From Halomonas litopenaei (GTDB lineage Bacteria; Pseudomonadota; Gammaproteobacteria; Pseudomonadales; Halomonadaceae): 64,000 nucleotides of DNA. The DNA is taken from NCBI RefSeq assembly GCF_017303055.1, contig NZ_JAEKJT010000005.1:434001-498000 (forward strand), written 5' to 3'. Of this stretch, positions 48,381-60,386 are shown one piece after another. How positions within the stretch are numbered: position 1 is the first letter of the stretch; each line of letters starts with the position of its first letter. The notes under the pieces were generated by a model. The model was not told the DNA's origin. It made no database searches and worked only from the letters and a program-made list of their open reading frames with translations. Both the position numbers and the translations under genes were made by a program.

Positions 48381-49722
48381 ACGCTACTTTGGCACGGACG
48401 GAATTCGCGGCACCGTCGGGCAGGCGCCCATCACCCCTGACTTCATGCTCAAGCTTGGATGGGCGACTGGGCGCGTGCTCGAGCCGCGCCGGCAGCGGGC
48501 GCGCGTGTTGATTGGCAAGGATACGCGGATCTCCGGCTACATGTTCGAGTCGGCCCTCGAGGCAGGGTTGTCGGCAGCCGGCGTTGACGTCATGTTGCTG
48601 GGGCCAATGCCGACGCCCGGTATTGCCTACCTGACGCGTACCTTCAGGGCGGATGCCGGCATCGTGATTTCGGCGTCCCACAACGCCTATCAGGACAATG
48701 GCATCAAGTTCTTCTCGGCCGAAGGCGCGAAGCTGGGTGACGAGATCGAAGAGCGGATCGAAAAAGCCCTGGAAGAGACGCTGACCACCGTGCCGCCGGA
48801 TGAGCTGGGCAAGGCAAGTCGCGTCGATGATGCTGCCGGGCGCTACATCGAGTTCTGCAAGTCGACCATTCCGGACCGCGTCAACCTGCATGGGCTGCGG
48901 ATCGTCCTCGACTGCGCCCATGGGGCCACGTACCACATCGCTCCTGCGGTATTCAAAGAGTTGGGTGCCAAGGTGACCCTGGTAGGCGCCGAGCCAGATG
49001 GCCTGAATATCAACCGTGAGGTCGGCTCGACCCATCCCGCGGCGTTGCGCGCCGCAGTGATTCAGCAGGGGGCGGATCTGGGGGTGGCCTTCGATGGGGA
49101 TGGCGACCGCGTGTTGATGGTCGATGCCGATGGTCATGAAATCGATGGCGACGACATGCTCTACCTGATCGCCAAGGACCGCCACGAGCGAGGCGAACTG
49201 GGTGGGGGAGTGGTCGGCACCCTGATGAGCAACTTTGGGCTGGCGGCAGCGCTGGAAGGCATGGGTGTGCCATTCGAGCGGGCCAAGGTCGGCGACCGTT
49301 ACGTGATGGAGCGACTGGCGGCCAACAACTGGTTGCTTGGCGGCGAGTCGTCGGGTCATATCGTGTGCCGTCATGTGCAGACGACGGGGGATGGTATTGT
49401 CTCGGCGCTGCAGGTGCTGTCCTACATGGTGCGCGAGGAGAAGCCGCTGTCGCGGTTGCTGTACGGTTTCGAGAAAGCCCCCCAGTCACTGGTCAACGTG
49501 CGATTGCCCGCGGGTGTTGATGCCAAGGCCGTGATGGCAGAGCCTAGCCTGGACGCTGCGACCAAGGCCGTAGAGGCGGAGTTGGGGGCTGAAGGGCGAG
49601 TGCTGCTGCGTCCATCCGGCACTGAGCCGTTGATTCGCGTCATGGTCGAGGGTCGCCCCCATCTGGACGTTGAGGGGCTGGCACGTCGCCTTGCCGATGA
49701 TGTGCGTGGGCTGGTGAGCTGA
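48373..49722 (+). CDS. glmM: Phosphoglucosamine mutase
   Basis: The 449-aa protein starts [20 protein letters not shown] with AAGGAG upstream. The phosphoserine loop is [19 protein letters not shown], the metal loop is [11 protein letters not shown], and the sugar loop is [11 protein letters not shown]. It converts glucosamine-6-phosphate to glucosamine-1-phosphate for UDP-GlcNAc synthesis. The ftsH-folP-glmM order is conserved in gammaproteobacteria. Confidence 0.98.
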   Translation: MARRYFGTDGIRGTVGQAPITPDFMLKLGWATGRVLEPRRQRARVLIGKDTRISGYMFESALEAGLSAAGVDVMLLGPMPTPGIAYLTRTFRADAGIVISASHNAYQDNGIKFFSAEGAKLGDEIEERIEKALEETLTTVPPDELGKASRVDDAAGRYIEFCKSTIPDRVNLHGLRIVLDCAHGATYHIAPAVFKELGAKVTLVGAEPDGLNINREVGSTHPAALRAAVIQQGADLGVAFDGDGDRVLMVDADGHEIDGDDMLYLIAKDRHERGELGGGVVGTLMSNFGLAAALEGMGVPFERAKVGDRYVMERLAANNWLLGGESSGHIVCRHVQTTGDGIVSALQVLSYMVREEKPLSRLLYGFEKAPQSLVNVRLPAGVDAKAVMAEPSLDAATKAVEAELGAEGRVLLRPSGTEPLIRVMVEGRPHLDVEGLARRLADDVRGLVS

Positions 49723-49874
49723 CCCTGTCCCTTGCGGCGGCACGCTGACGCCAGTTCTGACACTATCGGGGCCGCTGCTTGGCCCCAGGTACTGGGTCGG
49801 CGTGTCCGTCATGATTGTTGTCTTGACAGGGCCTCTCCTATACCATTTCGGCCCACCTTGAAAGAGGATGATCC

Positions 49875-50621
49875 ATGCGTGCACCGCTGATTGCCGGCAA
49901 CTGGAAGATGAACGGCTCGCGTAGCCTGATCGACAGCTTCGCCGAAGCGCTGTCCCGTGCCGACCTGCCCGAGGCGGTTACCGTAGCGCTGGCTGTACCT
50001 TTTCCCTATGTCGGAGCGGCGCGAGAGGCACTTCCATCCTCCGTGCGTGTCGCTGGTCAGACGCTGAGCGACAAGCCAGATGGCGCCTATACCGGTGAAG
50101 TCAGTGGCGCCATGCTGCGTGACGTTGGTGCACAGATGGTGCTGGTGGGCCATTCTGAGCGGCGCACGCTGTTCGGAGAAGATGACGCCGCAGTGCTGGC
50201 CCGGGTCCAGGCGGCGCTCCATCAGGGCCTGACGCCGGTGCTTTGCCTCGGCGAGACCCTCGAAGAGCGCGATGCGGGTCGCACCGAAGAGGTGGTGCTG
50301 GGACAGTTGTGCGCGGTATTGGACGTGCTCGACAGTGATGCGCGAGCCCGTCTCGTGCTGGCTTACGAGCCGGTGTGGGCGATTGGCACAGGGCGTACCG
50401 CGACACCCGAGCAGGCGCAGCACGTGCATGCGGCAATCCGAGCGCGACTCGAGCAGTACGGTGGCGCCCTGGCGGCGTCCATGCAGGTTCTCTACGGCGG
50501 CAGCATGAAGCCCGATAATGCGGCGGAATTGCTGGCCCAACCGGACATCGACGGCGGCCTGATCGGCGGAGCATCGCTGAAGGTCGACGATTTTCTAGCC
50601 ATTTGTCAGTCAGCAGGTTGA
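49875..50621 (+). CDS. tpiA: Triosephosphate isomerase
   Basis: The 248-aa protein begins [20 protein letters not shown] (catalytic Lys). His is in [15 protein letters not shown], and the catalytic Glu is in [16 protein letters not shown]. It interconverts dihydroxyacetone phosphate and glyceraldehyde-3-phosphate. AAAGAGGATG precedes the ATG. It lies 4 bp before secG, as is usual in Pseudomonas and Halomonas relatives. Confidence 0.98.
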   Translation: MRAPLIAGNWKMNGSRSLIDSFAEALSRADLPEAVTVALAVPFPYVGAAREALPSSVRVAGQTLSDKPDGAYTGEVSGAMLRDVGAQMVLVGHSERRTLFGEDDAAVLARVQAALHQGLTPVLCLGETLEERDAGRTEEVVLGQLCAVLDVLDSDARARLVLAYEPVWAIGTGRTATPEQAQHVHAAIRARLEQYGGALAASMQVLYGGSMKPDNAAELLAQPDIDGGLIGGASLKVDDFLAICQSAG

Positions 50622-50625
50622 ATCC

Positions 50626-51060
50626 ATGCAAGTTGCCATTCTCATGATCCACGTGGCGATCGCTATCGCCCTGGTCGTCCTTATCCTGCTGCAGCAGGGC
50701 AAGGGTGCCGATGCCGGCGCTTCGTTCGGTGGCGGTGCCTCTCAGACCGTCTTTGGTTCCCGTGGTAGCGGCGGTTTTCTGTCCAAGGCCACCGGCGCGC
50801 TGGCGGCATGCTTCTTTGCCACCTCGCTGACGCTGGCCTATTTCGCCTCCGAGGCAGGCAATGCTGCGCCAGTGGCAGGTATTCCTGACGCCGAGGTCAT
50901 CGAGCAGCAAAACGGTACGCCGACACTGGACGACAGCTCCACGCAGAACAGCGCACCAGCGCAAGGTGAGGAAAACACCGAAAATTCCGCGCCCACGCTT
51001 GACGGTGAGTCAGCTGATGTGGATAATGCTGCGCCAGTGCTGGAGGACAGCGACAGCTGA
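50626..51060 (+). CDS. secG: Preprotein translocase subunit SecG
   Basis: The 144-aa protein has two membrane helices ([40 protein letters not shown]) separated by the conserved [20 protein letters not shown] cytoplasmic loop. The C-terminal 60 residues (Asn/Ser/Glu-rich repeats such as [16 protein letters not shown]) are a long acidic periplasmic tail, as in halophilic relatives. SecG aids SecYE in protein export. It is followed directly by tRNA-Leu. Confidence 0.95.
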   Translation: MQVAILMIHVAIAIALVVLILLQQGKGADAGASFGGGASQTVFGSRGSGGFLSKATGALAACFFATSLTLAYFASEAGNAAPVAGIPDAEVIEQQNGTPTLDDSSTQNSAPAQGEENTENSAPTLDGESADVDNAAPVLEDSDS

Positions 51061-51076
51061 TCTCCGGACTCCCCTA

Positions 51077-51163
51077 GCCGAAGTGGTGGAATTGGTAGAC
51101 ACGCTATCTTGAGGGGGTAGTGACCGTATGGTCGTGCGGGTTCAAGTCCCGCCTTCGGCACCA
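51077..51163 (+). tRNA. leuU: tRNA-Leu(GAG)
   Basis: The 87-nt gene starts GCCGAAG and ends CTTCGGCACCA with an encoded CCA. The anticodon loop TTGAGGG between CTATC and GGTAG gives anticodon GAG. The long variable arm identifies a class II leucine tRNA. In E. coli leuU lies at the same place, between secG and the metY-rimP-nusA operon. Confidence 0.95.
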
Positions 51164-51249
51164 TTTTCCAAACGGCATCGCCGTTGGGAAAACAAGCTCT
51201 CCTGGTACGCCCAGTGATCTTTTCAGGGTTGGCGGTTCGGTGAGATGCC

Positions 51250-51278
51250 TTGACGCCCTGGTCATGGCGAAGTATACT
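51250..51278 (+). promoter_or_regulatory. Sigma-70 promoter of the fMet tRNA-nusA operon
   Basis: TTGACG and TATACT are separated by exactly 17 bp and lie 16 bp before the tRNA. This is the strongest promoter match seen in the window, fitting a highly expressed initiator tRNA. Confidence 0.85.
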
Positions 51279-51294
51279 CACCGGCCTAGATTGA

Positions 51295-51371
<77 letters not shown>

Positions 51372-51443
51372 TCTTCTTGGCAGGCATGCAGGTATCCTCA
51401 AGGGGCATGCGTAACATCTGCCAGATGGTGACAGGTTTCTTGG

Positions 51444-51472
51444 AAAAGCCCCTTCCTGTGAAGGGGCTTTTT
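51444..51472 (+). terminator. Terminator/attenuator between tRNA-fMet and rimP
   Basis: AAAAGCCCCTTC-CTGT-GAAGGGGCTTTT is a 12-bp perfect stem ending in a T-run. It lies 72 bp after the tRNA and 110 bp before rimP, so only read-through or a second promoter would express rimP-nusA-infB from here. Confidence 0.8.
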
Positions 51473-51581
51473 GTTAGCAGCTTGCCGGGTGTGCCCGGCA
51501 GCGCGAACGCCAATCAGCCACCTGACTTTCCTGTTCACTCCCGGCCAGGTGCTGATGCAACGGCTGTAGGAGCTTTCATTC

Positions 51582-52043
51582 GTGGCGACCAAAGATGCTG
51601 CGCTCAATGCGTTGATCGAACCGGTGGTATCTGCCATGGGGTTCGAACTCTGGGGTATCGATTACCTGTCCCAGGGAAAACATTCCCGTCTGGTGATTTA
51701 TATCGATCATGCCGATGGTGTCAGCGTCGACAACTGTGCCGATATTAGTCGCCAGGTCAGCGCCATCATGGACGTCGAAGACCCGATCGCTGGTGAATAC
51801 CGGCTCGAGGTGTCTTCGCCGGGCATGGATCGTCCGCTGTTCACGCTCGACCAGTTCTCTCGTTACGCCGGCCATCACGTGGCGCTGAAGTTGCGCTCCC
51901 CGTTCGAAGGGCGGCGCAAGTTTCAGGGACTGCTGGCAGGCGTCGAGGGCGATGAGGTACTGGTTCAGATCGACGGCGAGGAATATTGCTTCCCGATCGA
52001 TGGTATCGATCAGGCGCGGGTGGTACCGCAGTTCGATAACTGA
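51582..52043 (+). CDS. rimP: Ribosome maturation factor RimP
   Basis: The 153-aa protein starts with GTG after GTAGGAG. It has the N-terminal alpha/beta domain ([60 protein letters not shown]) and a C-terminal SH3-like domain ([17 protein letters not shown]). It aids 30S maturation. It heads the rimP-nusA-infB-rbfA-truB-rpsO-pnp gene set. Confidence 0.97.
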   Translation: MATKDAALNALIEPVVSAMGFELWGIDYLSQGKHSRLVIYIDHADGVSVDNCADISRQVSAIMDVEDPIAGEYRLEVSSPGMDRPLFTLDQFSRYAGHHVALKLRSPFEGRRKFQGLLAGVEGDEVLVQIDGEEYCFPIDGIDQARVVPQFDN

Positions 52044-52130
52044 CGTACTCGGGTGCGCCACGGCTGATGCGCAACAGTTGACGCACGACAAGAGAGAACA
52101 AGGATCGGTTTTTTGGCGAGGCTTTAAGGC

Positions 52131-53624
52131 ATGAGTAAAGAAATTCTGGCGGTCGTTGATGCGATCTCCAATGAAAAGGGTGTCCCCCGCGAGGTCATCT
52201 TCGAGGCCGTAGAAGCTGCGCTGGCAAGTGCCTCGCGCAAGCGCTTCGAGGATGAGGAAGCCAGCGTGCGCGTGCACATCGATCGCGTGACGGGTGAGTA
52301 CGAGACCTTCCGTCGCTGGGTGGTGGTCGAGGACGACGACTTCGACGGCCCGGATGCCGAAATCAAGCTGACCTTCGCCGAAAAGCGCGATCCGCCGCTG
52401 GGCCTGGGTGACGTGGTTGAAGAACGCATCGAGAATGCCGCCTTCGGTCGTATCGCCGCACAGACCGCCAAGCAGGTGATCGTGCAGAAGGTCCGCGAAG
52501 CTGAGCGTGCCGAAGTCGTACGTATCTATGCCGAACGCGAAGGCGAGCTGGTGGCAGGTATCGTCAAGAAGACGACACGTGACGGGTTGATCATTGACCT
52601 GGGCGACAACGCTGAAGCGTTCCTGCCGCGCAGTGAGATGATTCCCGGCGAGCGCTATCGCATGAACGAGCGTGTGCGTGCCCTGCTGGTCAAGGTCGAC
52701 GCCGAGGCGCGCGGTGCGCAGCTGATTCTGTCGCGTACCAACCCGCAGATGATCATCGAGCTGTTCAAGATCGAAGTCCCGGAAATCGCCGAGCAGCTTA
52801 TCGAGATCAAGGGTGCGGCACGTGATCCTGGCTCTCGCGCCAAGATTGCGGTCAAGACCAATGACCGTCGGATTGATCCGGTAGGTGCTTGTGTCGGTAT
52901 GCGCGGTTCGCGGGTACAGGCGGTGTCCTCCGAGCTTCAGAACGAGCGCGTCGACATCGTGCTGTGGGATGACAATCCTGCACAGCTGGTGATCAACGCC
53001 ATGGCACCGGCGGACGTGGCCTCCATCCTGGTGGATGAAGATGCCCATGCCATGGACGTCGCCGTAGCGGAAGACAACCTGGCCCAGGCCATCGGCCGTA
53101 GTGGTCAGAACGTGCGTCTCGCGTCGGAGCTGACCGGGTGGCGTATCAACGTCATGACCGAAGCCGACGCCGAGGCCAAGCGCGATCAGGAAATCGACAG
53201 CCTGGTCGAGCACTTCGTTCAGCATCTGGACATCGACGATGATGTCGCCCGGCTGCTGGTCGAGGAAGGGTTCACCTCTCTGGAAGAGGTGGCCTACGTG
53301 CCGGTCGAGGAAATGCTGGAAATCGAAGAGTTCGACGAAGACCTCATCGAGGAGCTTCGAGCTCGCGCCAAGGACGAGCTCTTGAACCTGGCCATTGCCT
53401 CCGAGGAGGAACTGGACGGAGCCCAGCCGGCGGATGATCTGCTTGAGATGGACGGTATGGAGCGCCACCTGGCCTTCATTCTGGCTAGCCGTGGTATCAA
53501 GACCATGGAAGATCTGGCCGAACAGTCCGTCGACGATCTGGTGGACATCGAAGAGGTGGACGAAGAGCGCGCCGCGGCATTGATCATGACCGCCCGTGCG
53601 CCTTGGTTCGAGAGCGAACAGTAA
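52131..53624 (+). CDS. nusA: Transcription termination/antitermination factor NusA
   Basis: The 497-aa protein has the N-terminal RNA polymerase-binding domain, an S1 domain ([20 protein letters not shown]), KH1/KH2 domains ([20 protein letters not shown]) and two C-terminal acidic helical repeats ([40 protein letters not shown]), as in E. coli. It controls pausing, termination and antitermination. AAAGGC just before ATG is a modest ribosome binding site. Confidence 0.98.
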   Translation: MSKEILAVVDAISNEKGVPREVIFEAVEAALASASRKRFEDEEASVRVHIDRVTGEYETFRRWVVVEDDDFDGPDAEIKLTFAEKRDPPLGLGDVVEERIENAAFGRIAAQTAKQVIVQKVREAERAEVVRIYAEREGELVAGIVKKTTRDGLIIDLGDNAEAFLPRSEMIPGERYRMNERVRALLVKVDAEARGAQLILSRTNPQMIIELFKIEVPEIAEQLIEIKGAARDPGSRAKIAVKTNDRRIDPVGACVGMRGSRVQAVSSELQNERVDIVLWDDNPAQLVINAMAPADVASILVDEDAHAMDVAVAEDNLAQAIGRSGQNVRLASELTGWRINVMTEADAEAKRDQEIDSLVEHFVQHLDIDDDVARLLVEEGFTSLEEVAYVPVEEMLEIEEFDEDLIEELRARAKDELLNLAIASEEELDGAQPADDLLEMDGMERHLAFILASRGIKTMEDLAEQSVDDLVDIEEVDEERAAALIMTARAPWFESEQ

Positions 53625-53651
53625 CAGGGTCACGGGCTGAGGAGGGTCGTA

Positions 53652-56189
53652 ATGTCAGAGATGACCGTTAAGGATTTTGCAGCAAAGGTGGGGCGTGAAG
53701 TGCCCCGTCTGCTGGAGCAGATGAAAGAAGCCGGACTCGAGCACAAGTCGGAAGGCGATGCCGTGTCCGAGGAAGACAAGCGCAAGCTGCTGGACTTCCT
53801 GACCAAGAGCCACGGTGGTGGTGCAGGCGTCGGTGCTGGTGCGCGCAATCGCATCACCCTGACCCGCAAGACGCGCAGCAAGATCAAGACCAGCGAGCGC
53901 GGCAAGACCATCGAGGTGCAGGTTCGCAAGAAGCGCACCTACGTCAAGCGCGAAGAGACCCCGGAAGAAACCCCGGCCCCGGCCGAGGACCACGGTCCGC
54001 GTCAGCTGGTCGGTGATATGGCCGATTCTCGTGCGCGTCGTGAGGCTGAAGAAGCCGAAGCGGCCAAGCAGCGCGCCGAAGAGAAGGCGGTTCAGGAAGC
54101 CGAGCAGGCGGCCAAGGCCCAGCGTGAAGCTGAACAGGCCGCCGCAGTGCCCGATATCCCCGTGCCCGAGCTCGATACCTCCGCTCCTGCCGGAGACGAG
54201 CCCCCGGCGCCGCCGAAGGAAGGCCGTGGTGATGTGCGCCGCGCTGCCGTCAAGAAGGCTGCGGGCAAGGGCGGCAAGAAGGGTCGCAACGAGCGTGACG
54301 ACGACGACCGTAGCGATCGCGAAGAGCGTCGCCGTGGTGGCGGCAAGAAAGTCAAGCGTGCCGAGCGTCGTGGCAGCCGCCGTGGTGGCAGCCAGGGCAA
54401 CGGCAAGCATGGCTTCCAGAAGCCGACCCAGCCGATCGTCCGTGAAGTGTCCATTCCCGAGTCCATCTCGGTGGCGGACCTCGCCGACAAGATGTCGATC
54501 AAGGCCAACGAAGTCATCAAGGCCATGTTCACCATGGGCGCGGCGGTGACGATCAACCAGACCATCGACCAGGACACCGCGGCGATCGTGGTGGAAGAAA
54601 TGGGTCACACGCCCAAGCTGGTCAAGGATGATGCCCTCGAGACCGAAGTGCTCGAAGCCATCTCCTACGAGGGTGAGGAAATCACTCGCTCTCCGGTGGT
54701 CACGGTCATGGGTCACGTCGACCACGGCAAGACCTCGCTGCTCGACTACATTCGTCGTGCCAAGGTGGCTACCGGTGAGGCAGGGGGCATTACCCAGCAC
54801 ATCGGTGCCTATCACGTCGAAGACGACAGTGATGGTGTGACCTTCCTGGATACGCCTGGACACGCGGCGTTCACCGCCATGCGTGCCCGTGGTGCCAAGG
54901 CCACTGACGTTGTCATCCTGGTCGTGGCTGCCGACGACGGCGTGATGCCTCAGACGATCGAAGCGGTCGAGCACTCCAAGGCAGCGGAAGTGCCGATGGT
55001 GGTGGCGGTCAACAAGATCGACAAGCCGGAAGCCGATCCCGACCGGGTCAAGAACGAGCTGTCCCAGCACGGCGTCATCTCGGAAGAATGGGGTGGTGAC
55101 ACCCAGTTCGTCCACGTCTCCGCCAAGACCGGCGAAGGCATCGAGGCGCTGCTGGAAGCGGTCCACCTGGTGTCCGAAGTGCTCGAGCTCAAGGCAGTCC
55201 CGAGCGCGCCTGGCAAGGGCGTGGTGGTCGAGTCGCGGCTCGACAAGGGACGTGGTCCGGTGGCTACCGTACTGGTCCAGAATGGTACGCTGAAGAAGGG
55301 CGATATCGTCCTGGCAGGCCTGCACTATGGTCGCGTACGTGCGCTGACCAACGAGCTTGGCAAGCAGGTCGATGCGGTGGGTCCCGCCATGCCGGTGGAG
55401 ATCCAGGGCCTCGACGGCACGCCGGAAGCCGGTGATGACTTCATGGTTGTCGCCGACGAGAAGAAGGCCCGTGAAGTGGCCAACTTCCGTCAGGGCAAGT
55501 ACCGCGAGATCCGTCTGGCACGTCAGCAGAAGGCCAAGCTCGAGAACATGTTCTCGCAGATGGGCCAGGAAGAGGCGGCCAAGGTCAACATCGTGCTCAA
55601 GGCCGATGTGCAGGGCTCGTTGGAAGCCATCAAAGGCGCCCTCGAGGAGCTGTCCACCGACGAGGTGCAGGTCTCCGTGGTGTCCTCCGGTGTCGGCGGT
55701 ATCACCGGTACCGATGCCAACCTGGCCCTGGCCAGTGAGGCGATCGTGGTCGGCTTCAACGTGCGTGCCGACGCGGCTGCCCGCGAGATCATCGAGCGTG
55801 AAGGTCTGGAGCTGCGCTACTACAGCGTCATCTACCACCTGATCGACGAGGTCAAGCAGGCCATGAGCGGCATGCTCGAGCCTGAGTGGAAGGAAGAGAT
55901 CGTCGGTGTGGCCGAGGTCCGTGACGTCTTCCGTGCACCGAAGATCGGTGCGGTGGCTGGCTGCATGGTGGTCGAAGGCACGGTCTTCCGTAACAAGAAG
56001 ATCCGCGTGCTGCGCGACAACGTGGTCATCTACGAAGGTGAGCTCGAGTCGCTGCGCCGCTTCAAGGACGACGTCCAGGAAGTGCGCAACGGCATGGAGT
56101 GTGGCATCGGCGTGAAGAACTACAACGATGTCCAGGTCAACGACAAGATCGAGGTCTTTGACCAGGTCAAGGTCGAGCGCACGCTGTAA
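53652..56189 (+). CDS. infB: Translation initiation factor IF-2
   Basis: The 845-aa protein has the IF2 N-terminal module ([20 protein letters not shown]), a long charged linker ([20 protein letters not shown]), and the G domain with [14 protein letters not shown] (about 354-367), DTPGHAAF and NKID. The C-terminal domains II-IV bind fMet-tRNA. The linker is rich in acidic and basic runs, typical of halophilic relatives. Internal start codons giving shorter forms are possible. Confidence 0.98.
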   Translation: MSEMTVKDFAAKVGREVPRLLEQMKEAGLEHKSEGDAVSEEDKRKLLDFLTKSHGGGAGVGAGARNRITLTRKTRSKIKTSERGKTIEVQVRKKRTYVKREETPEETPAPAEDHGPRQLVGDMADSRARREAEEAEAAKQRAEEKAVQEAEQAAKAQREAEQAAAVPDIPVPELDTSAPAGDEPPAPPKEGRGDVRRAAVKKAAGKGGKKGRNERDDDDRSDREERRRGGGKKVKRAERRGSRRGGSQGNGKHGFQKPTQPIVREVSIPESISVADLADKMSIKANEVIKAMFTMGAAVTINQTIDQDTAAIVVEEMGHTPKLVKDDALETEVLEAISYEGEEITRSPVVTVMGHVDHGKTSLLDYIRRAKVATGEAGGITQHIGAYHVEDDSDGVTFLDTPGHAAFTAMRARGAKATDVVILVVAADDGVMPQTIEAVEHSKAAEVPMVVAVNKIDKPEADPDRVKNELSQHGVISEEWGGDTQFVHVSAKTGEGIEALLEAVHLVSEVLELKAVPSAPGKGVVVESRLDKGRGPVATVLVQNGTLKKGDIVLAGLHYGRVRALTNELGKQVDAVGPAMPVEIQGLDGTPEAGDDFMVVADEKKAREVANFRQGKYREIRLARQQKAKLENMFSQMGQEEAAKVNIVLKADVQGSLEAIKGALEELSTDEVQVSVVSSGVGGITGTDANLALASEAIVVGFNVRADAAAREIIEREGLELRYYSVIYHLIDEVKQAMSGMLEPEWKEEIVGVAEVRDVFRAPKIGAVAGCMVVEGTVFRNKKIRVLRDNVVIYEGELESLRRFKDDVQEVRNGMECGIGVKNYNDVQVNDKIEVFDQVKVERTL

Positions 56190-56210
56190 GCGTTCGGGGA
56201 GTCGTTATCC

Positions 56211-56627
56211 ATGCGCGAATTCAAGCGTACCGACCGAGTGGCCGACCAGCTCCAGAAGGAGCTGGCGGTCCTGATCCAGCGCGAGGTCAAGGACCCGCGC
56301 CTGGGGATGGTCACCGTCAGCGGCGTCGAGGTCAGCCGTGATCTTGGCTATGCCGACGTGCATATCACCCTGCTGGGGGAGCAAGACCCCGAGCGGATCA
56401 AGGAAAACCTTCAGGTGCTCAAGCGCGCTGGTGGTTTCCTGCGTAGCCAGGTGGCGCGTCGTATCAAGCTGCGCCATGTGCCGGAATTGCGCTTTCATTA
56501 CGATGAAAGCGTGGTTCGCGGTCAGCACCTGTCGTCCCTGATTGAGGAGGCGGTAGCGAGCGATCGTTCGCGCCACGCCGATGATCAGGATGACACTTCC
56601 GAGGGTGAAGACGGGGCCAAGGACTAA
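56211..56627 (+). CDS. rbfA: Ribosome-binding factor A
   Basis: The 138-aa protein has the KH-like fold: FKRTDRVADQLQKELAVLIQ, REVKDPRLGMVTVSGVEVSR and RIKLRHVPELRFHYDESVVR. It matures the 16S rRNA 5' end and helps cold adaptation. Its stop codon and the truB start share one base. Confidence 0.97.
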   Translation: MREFKRTDRVADQLQKELAVLIQREVKDPRLGMVTVSGVEVSRDLGYADVHITLLGEQDPERIKENLQVLKRAGGFLRSQVARRIKLRHVPELRFHYDESVVRGQHLSSLIEEAVASDRSRHADDQDDTSEGEDGAKD

Positions 56628-57589
56628 TGGCTCGTCGTCGCCGAGGATTACCGATCGACGGCGTACTGTTGCTGGACAAGCCCAAGGGCATGTCCAGCAA
56701 TTTCGCATTGCAGCGGGCGAGGCGCCTGTACCAGGCGCAGAAGGCCGGTCACACCGGCACGCTGGACCCCATGGCGACGGGGCTCTTGCCGGTACTGTTC
56801 GGCGAAGCCACCAAGTTTTCCAGCCATTTGCTTGAAGCTGACAAGGTGTACCGGACCCGGGTGGAACTGGGTCGCAGCACGGACACCGGTGATGCCGAGG
56901 GCAACGTCATTGCCGAGGGTGTGGTGCCCTCGCTGTGCGAGGCGGATGTTGCATCCATGGTCGACAGCTTCATTGGTGAGCAGGATCAGCTGCCACCAAT
57001 GTACTCTGCGCTGAAACATCAGGGGCGCAAGTTGTATGAACTAGCCCGAGAGGGCAAAAGCGTAGATCGTGCAACGCGACGGATAAGGGTGTATGATGCC
57101 CGGCTACTCTCGACGAGCCTTGCCGGGAATGCACCCGCCTTCGAGTTGGAGGTCCGGGTCAGCAAAGGCACTTATGTGCGTACCCTGGCCGAGGACATGG
57201 CCAAGGCGCTGGGATGCGAAGGACATATTTCGCAGCTCAGAAGGCTCAAGACAGGCCCTTTCGATGCCGAGGGCATGCTCGATTTCGAGATGCTCGAGGC
57301 CGATGACGCCGCCGCACGTGAAGCGCATCTAGCGCCGATCGACAGCCTGCTTCAGCATCTGCCGGCACACCGCCTCAGTGAGGCTGGTGCCGCGGCCATG
57401 CGCTTTGGGCGAACCGCCCGTGGCGAGGTGGAGCAGCACGCGTTGGCCCAGATGACGGCCAGCGAAGGATCACTGTATCGACTTTATCAGGGCGAGTCCT
57501 TTATCGGGCTTGGTCTGGTGGAGCCAGTCGGGGACATTGTGCCTCGGCGCCTGCTGAGTTCGTTCGTCGCGGGCTCGGGGCAAGACTGA
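56627..57589 (+). CDS. truB: tRNA pseudouridine(55) synthase
   Basis: The 320-aa protein has the catalytic Asp in GHTGTLDPMATGLLPV and the conserved AKHQGRKLYELAREGK-like region (ALKHQGRKLYELAREGKSVD), with a C-terminal PUA domain. It makes pseudouridine 55 in the T-loop of tRNAs. Translation is coupled to rbfA. Confidence 0.97.
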   Translation: MARRRRGLPIDGVLLLDKPKGMSSNFALQRARRLYQAQKAGHTGTLDPMATGLLPVLFGEATKFSSHLLEADKVYRTRVELGRSTDTGDAEGNVIAEGVVPSLCEADVASMVDSFIGEQDQLPPMYSALKHQGRKLYELAREGKSVDRATRRIRVYDARLLSTSLAGNAPAFELEVRVSKGTYVRTLAEDMAKALGCEGHISQLRRLKTGPFDAEGMLDFEMLEADDAAAREAHLAPIDSLLQHLPAHRLSEAGAAAMRFGRTARGEVEQHALAQMTASEGSLYRLYQGESFIGLGLVEPVGDIVPRRLLSSFVAGSGQD

Positions 57590-57679
57590 CCTCCTCAAGG
57601 GGTTGTGGCAGCTGGAGACTGCAAATATGCGTGGTCTCCGACATTCATCATTCAGGCATATTGCTTACTGGAGAGACAG

Positions 57680-57949
57680 ATGGCACTTACCGCCGAACAG
57701 AAGGCCGACATCGTCAACGAATACGGCCGTGGTGACAACGATACCGGTTCCCCCGAGGTTCAGGTGGCCCTGCTGAGCGCCAACATCAACGGCCTGCAGG
57801 ATCACTTCAAGACCAACAAGCAGGACCACCACTCCCGTCGTGGCCTGATCCGCATGGTCAACCAGCGCCGCAAGCTGCTGGACTACCTCAAGCGCAAGGA
57901 TTTCGAGCGCTATCAGTCTCTGATCCAGCGTCTGGGCCTGCGTCGCTAA
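57680..57949 (+). CDS. rpsO: Ribosomal protein uS15
   Basis: The 89-aa protein [20 protein letters not shown] is full length. The conserved [20 protein letters not shown] and [20 protein letters not shown] are present. It binds 16S rRNA helices 20-22 early in 30S assembly. The ribosome binding site is GGAGAG. The long leader between truB and this gene could carry the S15-binding autoregulatory structure, not visible by eye. Confidence 0.98.
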   Translation: MALTAEQKADIVNEYGRGDNDTGSPEVQVALLSANINGLQDHFKTNKQDHHSRRGLIRMVNQRRKLLDYLKRKDFERYQSLIQRLGLRR

Positions 57950-57992
57950 GCAGTGCTGACATGACAAGGCTTCCTTGTGGAAGCGGCGTCAC

Positions 57993-58031
57993 ACAAAGGG
58001 CAGTCCTTCGGGGCTGCCCTTTGTCGTTTTT
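57993..58031 (+). terminator. Terminator between rpsO and pnp
   Basis: ACAAAGGGCAG pairs with CTGCCCTTTGT around a 10-nt loop, followed by CGTTTTTGG. It reduces read-through from rpsO to pnp. Confidence 0.75.
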
Positions 58032-58152
58032 GGCCGCAGTAGGGGAGGCCAGGCAGGTCCTTTGTCCTTTGTGGTGGCCCTCGCGGGTCTGACCCCCTAA
58101 AATAGTGCGCGAGTCAAAACGACCCAAACATCGAAAAGTAAAGGAAGTCGCC

Positions 58153-60285
58153 GTGAATCCGGTCAAAAAGACGTTTCAGTACGGTCGCAGCACCGTCACC
58201 CTGGAAACCGGGCGTATCGCCCGCCAGGCCACCGGTGCCGTGATGGTCACCATGGACGACACCGTGGTGCTGTGCACCGTGGTGGCAAGAAAGGAAGCCA
58301 ACCCCAGCCAGCCTTTCTTCCCGTTGTCCGTTCATTACCAGGAAAAGACCTACGCGGTCGGCAAGATTCCTGGCGGCTTCTTCAAGCGTGAGGGACGCCC
58401 CACCGAGAAGGAAACCCTTACCTCTCGACTGATCGATCGTCCGATCCGTCCGCTGTTCCCCAAGGGCTTCATGAACGAAGTCCAGGTGATCTGCACCGTG
58501 TTGTCCACCGATCGCAACCATGATCCGGATATCGCTGCGATGATCGGCACCTCTGCCGCTCTGGCCATTTCCGGTGTGCCGTTCAATGGCCCCATCGGTG
58601 CTGCACGCGTGGCCTTCAACGAAGAGCGCGGCTACTTCCTCAACCCCACCGTGGAAGAACTCGAAGGCTCCGAGCTGAACATGGTGGTCGCGGGGACCGA
58701 GAAGGCCGTGCTGATGGTCGAGTCCGAAGCAGAAGAGCTGCTCGAGGACGAGATGCTGGGCGCCGTGCTGTTCGGTCACCAGGAGATGCAGACTGTCATC
58801 CAGGCGATCAACGAGCTGACCTCCGAGGCCGGCAAGGCCAAGTGGGATTGGCAGCCTCCCGCCGAGAATACTGCGCTCAAGGATGCCGTCGCCCAGGGCT
58901 TCGAGGCCAAGGTCGGCGAAGCCTATCGCATCACCGACAAGATGCAGCGCCAGGATGCCCTGTCCGCGCTCAAGGCCGAGGCCGTCGCGCAACTCGCCGG
59001 TGAAGAAGAGGGTAAATTTGACGCCTCCGAGGTGGAAGGCGCCTTCGCCGGTCTCGAGAAGCGCGTGGTGCGTGCCCGCGTGATCAAGGGCGAGCCGCGT
59101 ATCGACGGTCGCGACCACAAGACCGTGCGTCCGCTGGCCATCGAGGTCGGTACCCTGCCCAAGACCCACGGCAGCGCCATCTTCACCCGTGGCGAGACCC
59201 AGGCGGTGGTCGTCGCGACCCTGGGCACCCTGCGTGACTCCCAGCTGATCGAATCGCTGGAAGGTGAGCGCAAGGACCGCTTCCTGCTGCACTACAACTT
59301 CCCCCCCTACTCGGTGGGCGAGGCTGGCTTTATGGGCGGTCCCAAGCGTCGCGAGATCGGTCACGGCCGTCTGGCCCGTCGTGGTGTCCAGGCCATGCTG
59401 CCGGCGGAAGAGGACTTCCCCTACACTATTCGCGTGGTCTCCGAGATCACCGAGTCCAACGGCTCCAGCTCCATGGCCTCCGTCTGCGGCACCTCGCTGG
59501 CACTGATGGACGCCGGTGTGCCGATCAAGGCTCCGGTGGCGGGTATCGCCATGGGCCTGGTCAAGGACGCCGACGGCTACGCCGTGCTGACCGACATCCT
59601 CGGCGACGAGGATCACCTCGGCGACATGGACTTCAAGGTGGCCGGTAGTGCCGAGGGTGTCACCGCCCTGCAGATGGACATCAAGATCGAGGGTATCGAC
59701 GAGCAGATCATGGAAACGGCCCTGAACCAGGCCCATGATGCGCGCATCAGCATCCTCGAGCAGATGAACACCGTGATCGCCGAGAGCCGCGCCGAGGTGT
59801 CCGACAACGCGCCCTCCATGGCCACCATCAAGATCGACCCGGACAAGATCCGCGACGTCATCGGCAAGGGCGGCGCCACCATCCGCAAGATCTGCGACGA
59901 TACCGGCGCCTCCATCGACCTGGACGACGACGGCACCGTGCGCATCTACGCCGAGGACAAGAAGGCGGCCAAGAAGGCCATCGATACCGTGCTGGCGATC
60001 ACCGCCGAGGCGGAAATCGGCAAGCTGTACCGCGGCAAGGTGGTGCGTATCGCCGACTTCGGCGCCTTCGTCAACATCATGCCTGGCACCGACGGCCTGG
60101 TGCACATCTCCCAGATCGTGCCAGAGCGTGTCAATGACGTGCGTGATTACCTGAACGAAGGTGATGAGGTGGTGGTCAAGGTGCTCGACATCGACAACCG
60201 CAATCGCGTCAAGCTGACCATCAAGGAAATGACCGAGGAAGAAAAGGCGGCTTTTGAAGCTGAGGAAGCCGCTACCGAGGTCTAA
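58153..60285 (+). CDS. pnp: Polyribonucleotide nucleotidyltransferase (PNPase)
   Basis: The 710-aa protein starts with GTG at 58153, 6 nt after AAGGAA, and begins (M)[19 protein letters not shown]. It has two RNase PH domains (the second with [18 protein letters not shown]), a KH domain ([15 protein letters not shown]) and an S1 domain ([20 protein letters not shown]). It degrades RNA 3' to 5' with phosphate and is part of the degradosome. A terminator follows. Confidence 0.98.
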   Translation: MNPVKKTFQYGRSTVTLETGRIARQATGAVMVTMDDTVVLCTVVARKEANPSQPFFPLSVHYQEKTYAVGKIPGGFFKREGRPTEKETLTSRLIDRPIRPLFPKGFMNEVQVICTVLSTDRNHDPDIAAMIGTSAALAISGVPFNGPIGAARVAFNEERGYFLNPTVEELEGSELNMVVAGTEKAVLMVESEAEELLEDEMLGAVLFGHQEMQTVIQAINELTSEAGKAKWDWQPPAENTALKDAVAQGFEAKVGEAYRITDKMQRQDALSALKAEAVAQLAGEEEGKFDASEVEGAFAGLEKRVVRARVIKGEPRIDGRDHKTVRPLAIEVGTLPKTHGSAIFTRGETQAVVVATLGTLRDSQLIESLEGERKDRFLLHYNFPPYSVGEAGFMGGPKRREIGHGRLARRGVQAMLPAEEDFPYTIRVVSEITESNGSSSMASVCGTSLALMDAGVPIKAPVAGIAMGLVKDADGYAVLTDILGDEDHLGDMDFKVAGSAEGVTALQMDIKIEGIDEQIMETALNQAHDARISILEQMNTVIAESRAEVSDNAPSMATIKIDPDKIRDVIGKGGATIRKICDDTGASIDLDDDGTVRIYAEDKKAAKKAIDTVLAITAEAEIGKLYRGKVVRIADFGAFVNIMPGTDGLVHISQIVPERVNDVRDYLNEGDEVVVKVLDIDNRNRVKLTIKEMTEEEKAAFEAEEAATEV

Positions 60286-60301
60286 TGACGGCAAGCCATC
60301 G

Positions 60302-60335
60302 ACGCCCCCGTTGCTGACGCCGCGGGGGCGTTTTT
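60302..60335 (+). terminator. Terminator after pnp
   Basis: ACGCCCCCG and CGGGGGCGT form the stem, followed by TTTTGTG. Confidence 0.8.
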
Positions 60336-60386
60336 GTGTTACGCCCCTGATCGTCAAGTGCGCAGGGGATGAGGTTTGAGGCAAGC

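Noticed and set aside
53655..55838. Very long antisense frames opposite infB (and similarly opposite carB, pnp and ftsH)
   Set aside because: High GC and biased codon use keep these frames open; they show no domain, no start signal and no conserved pattern.
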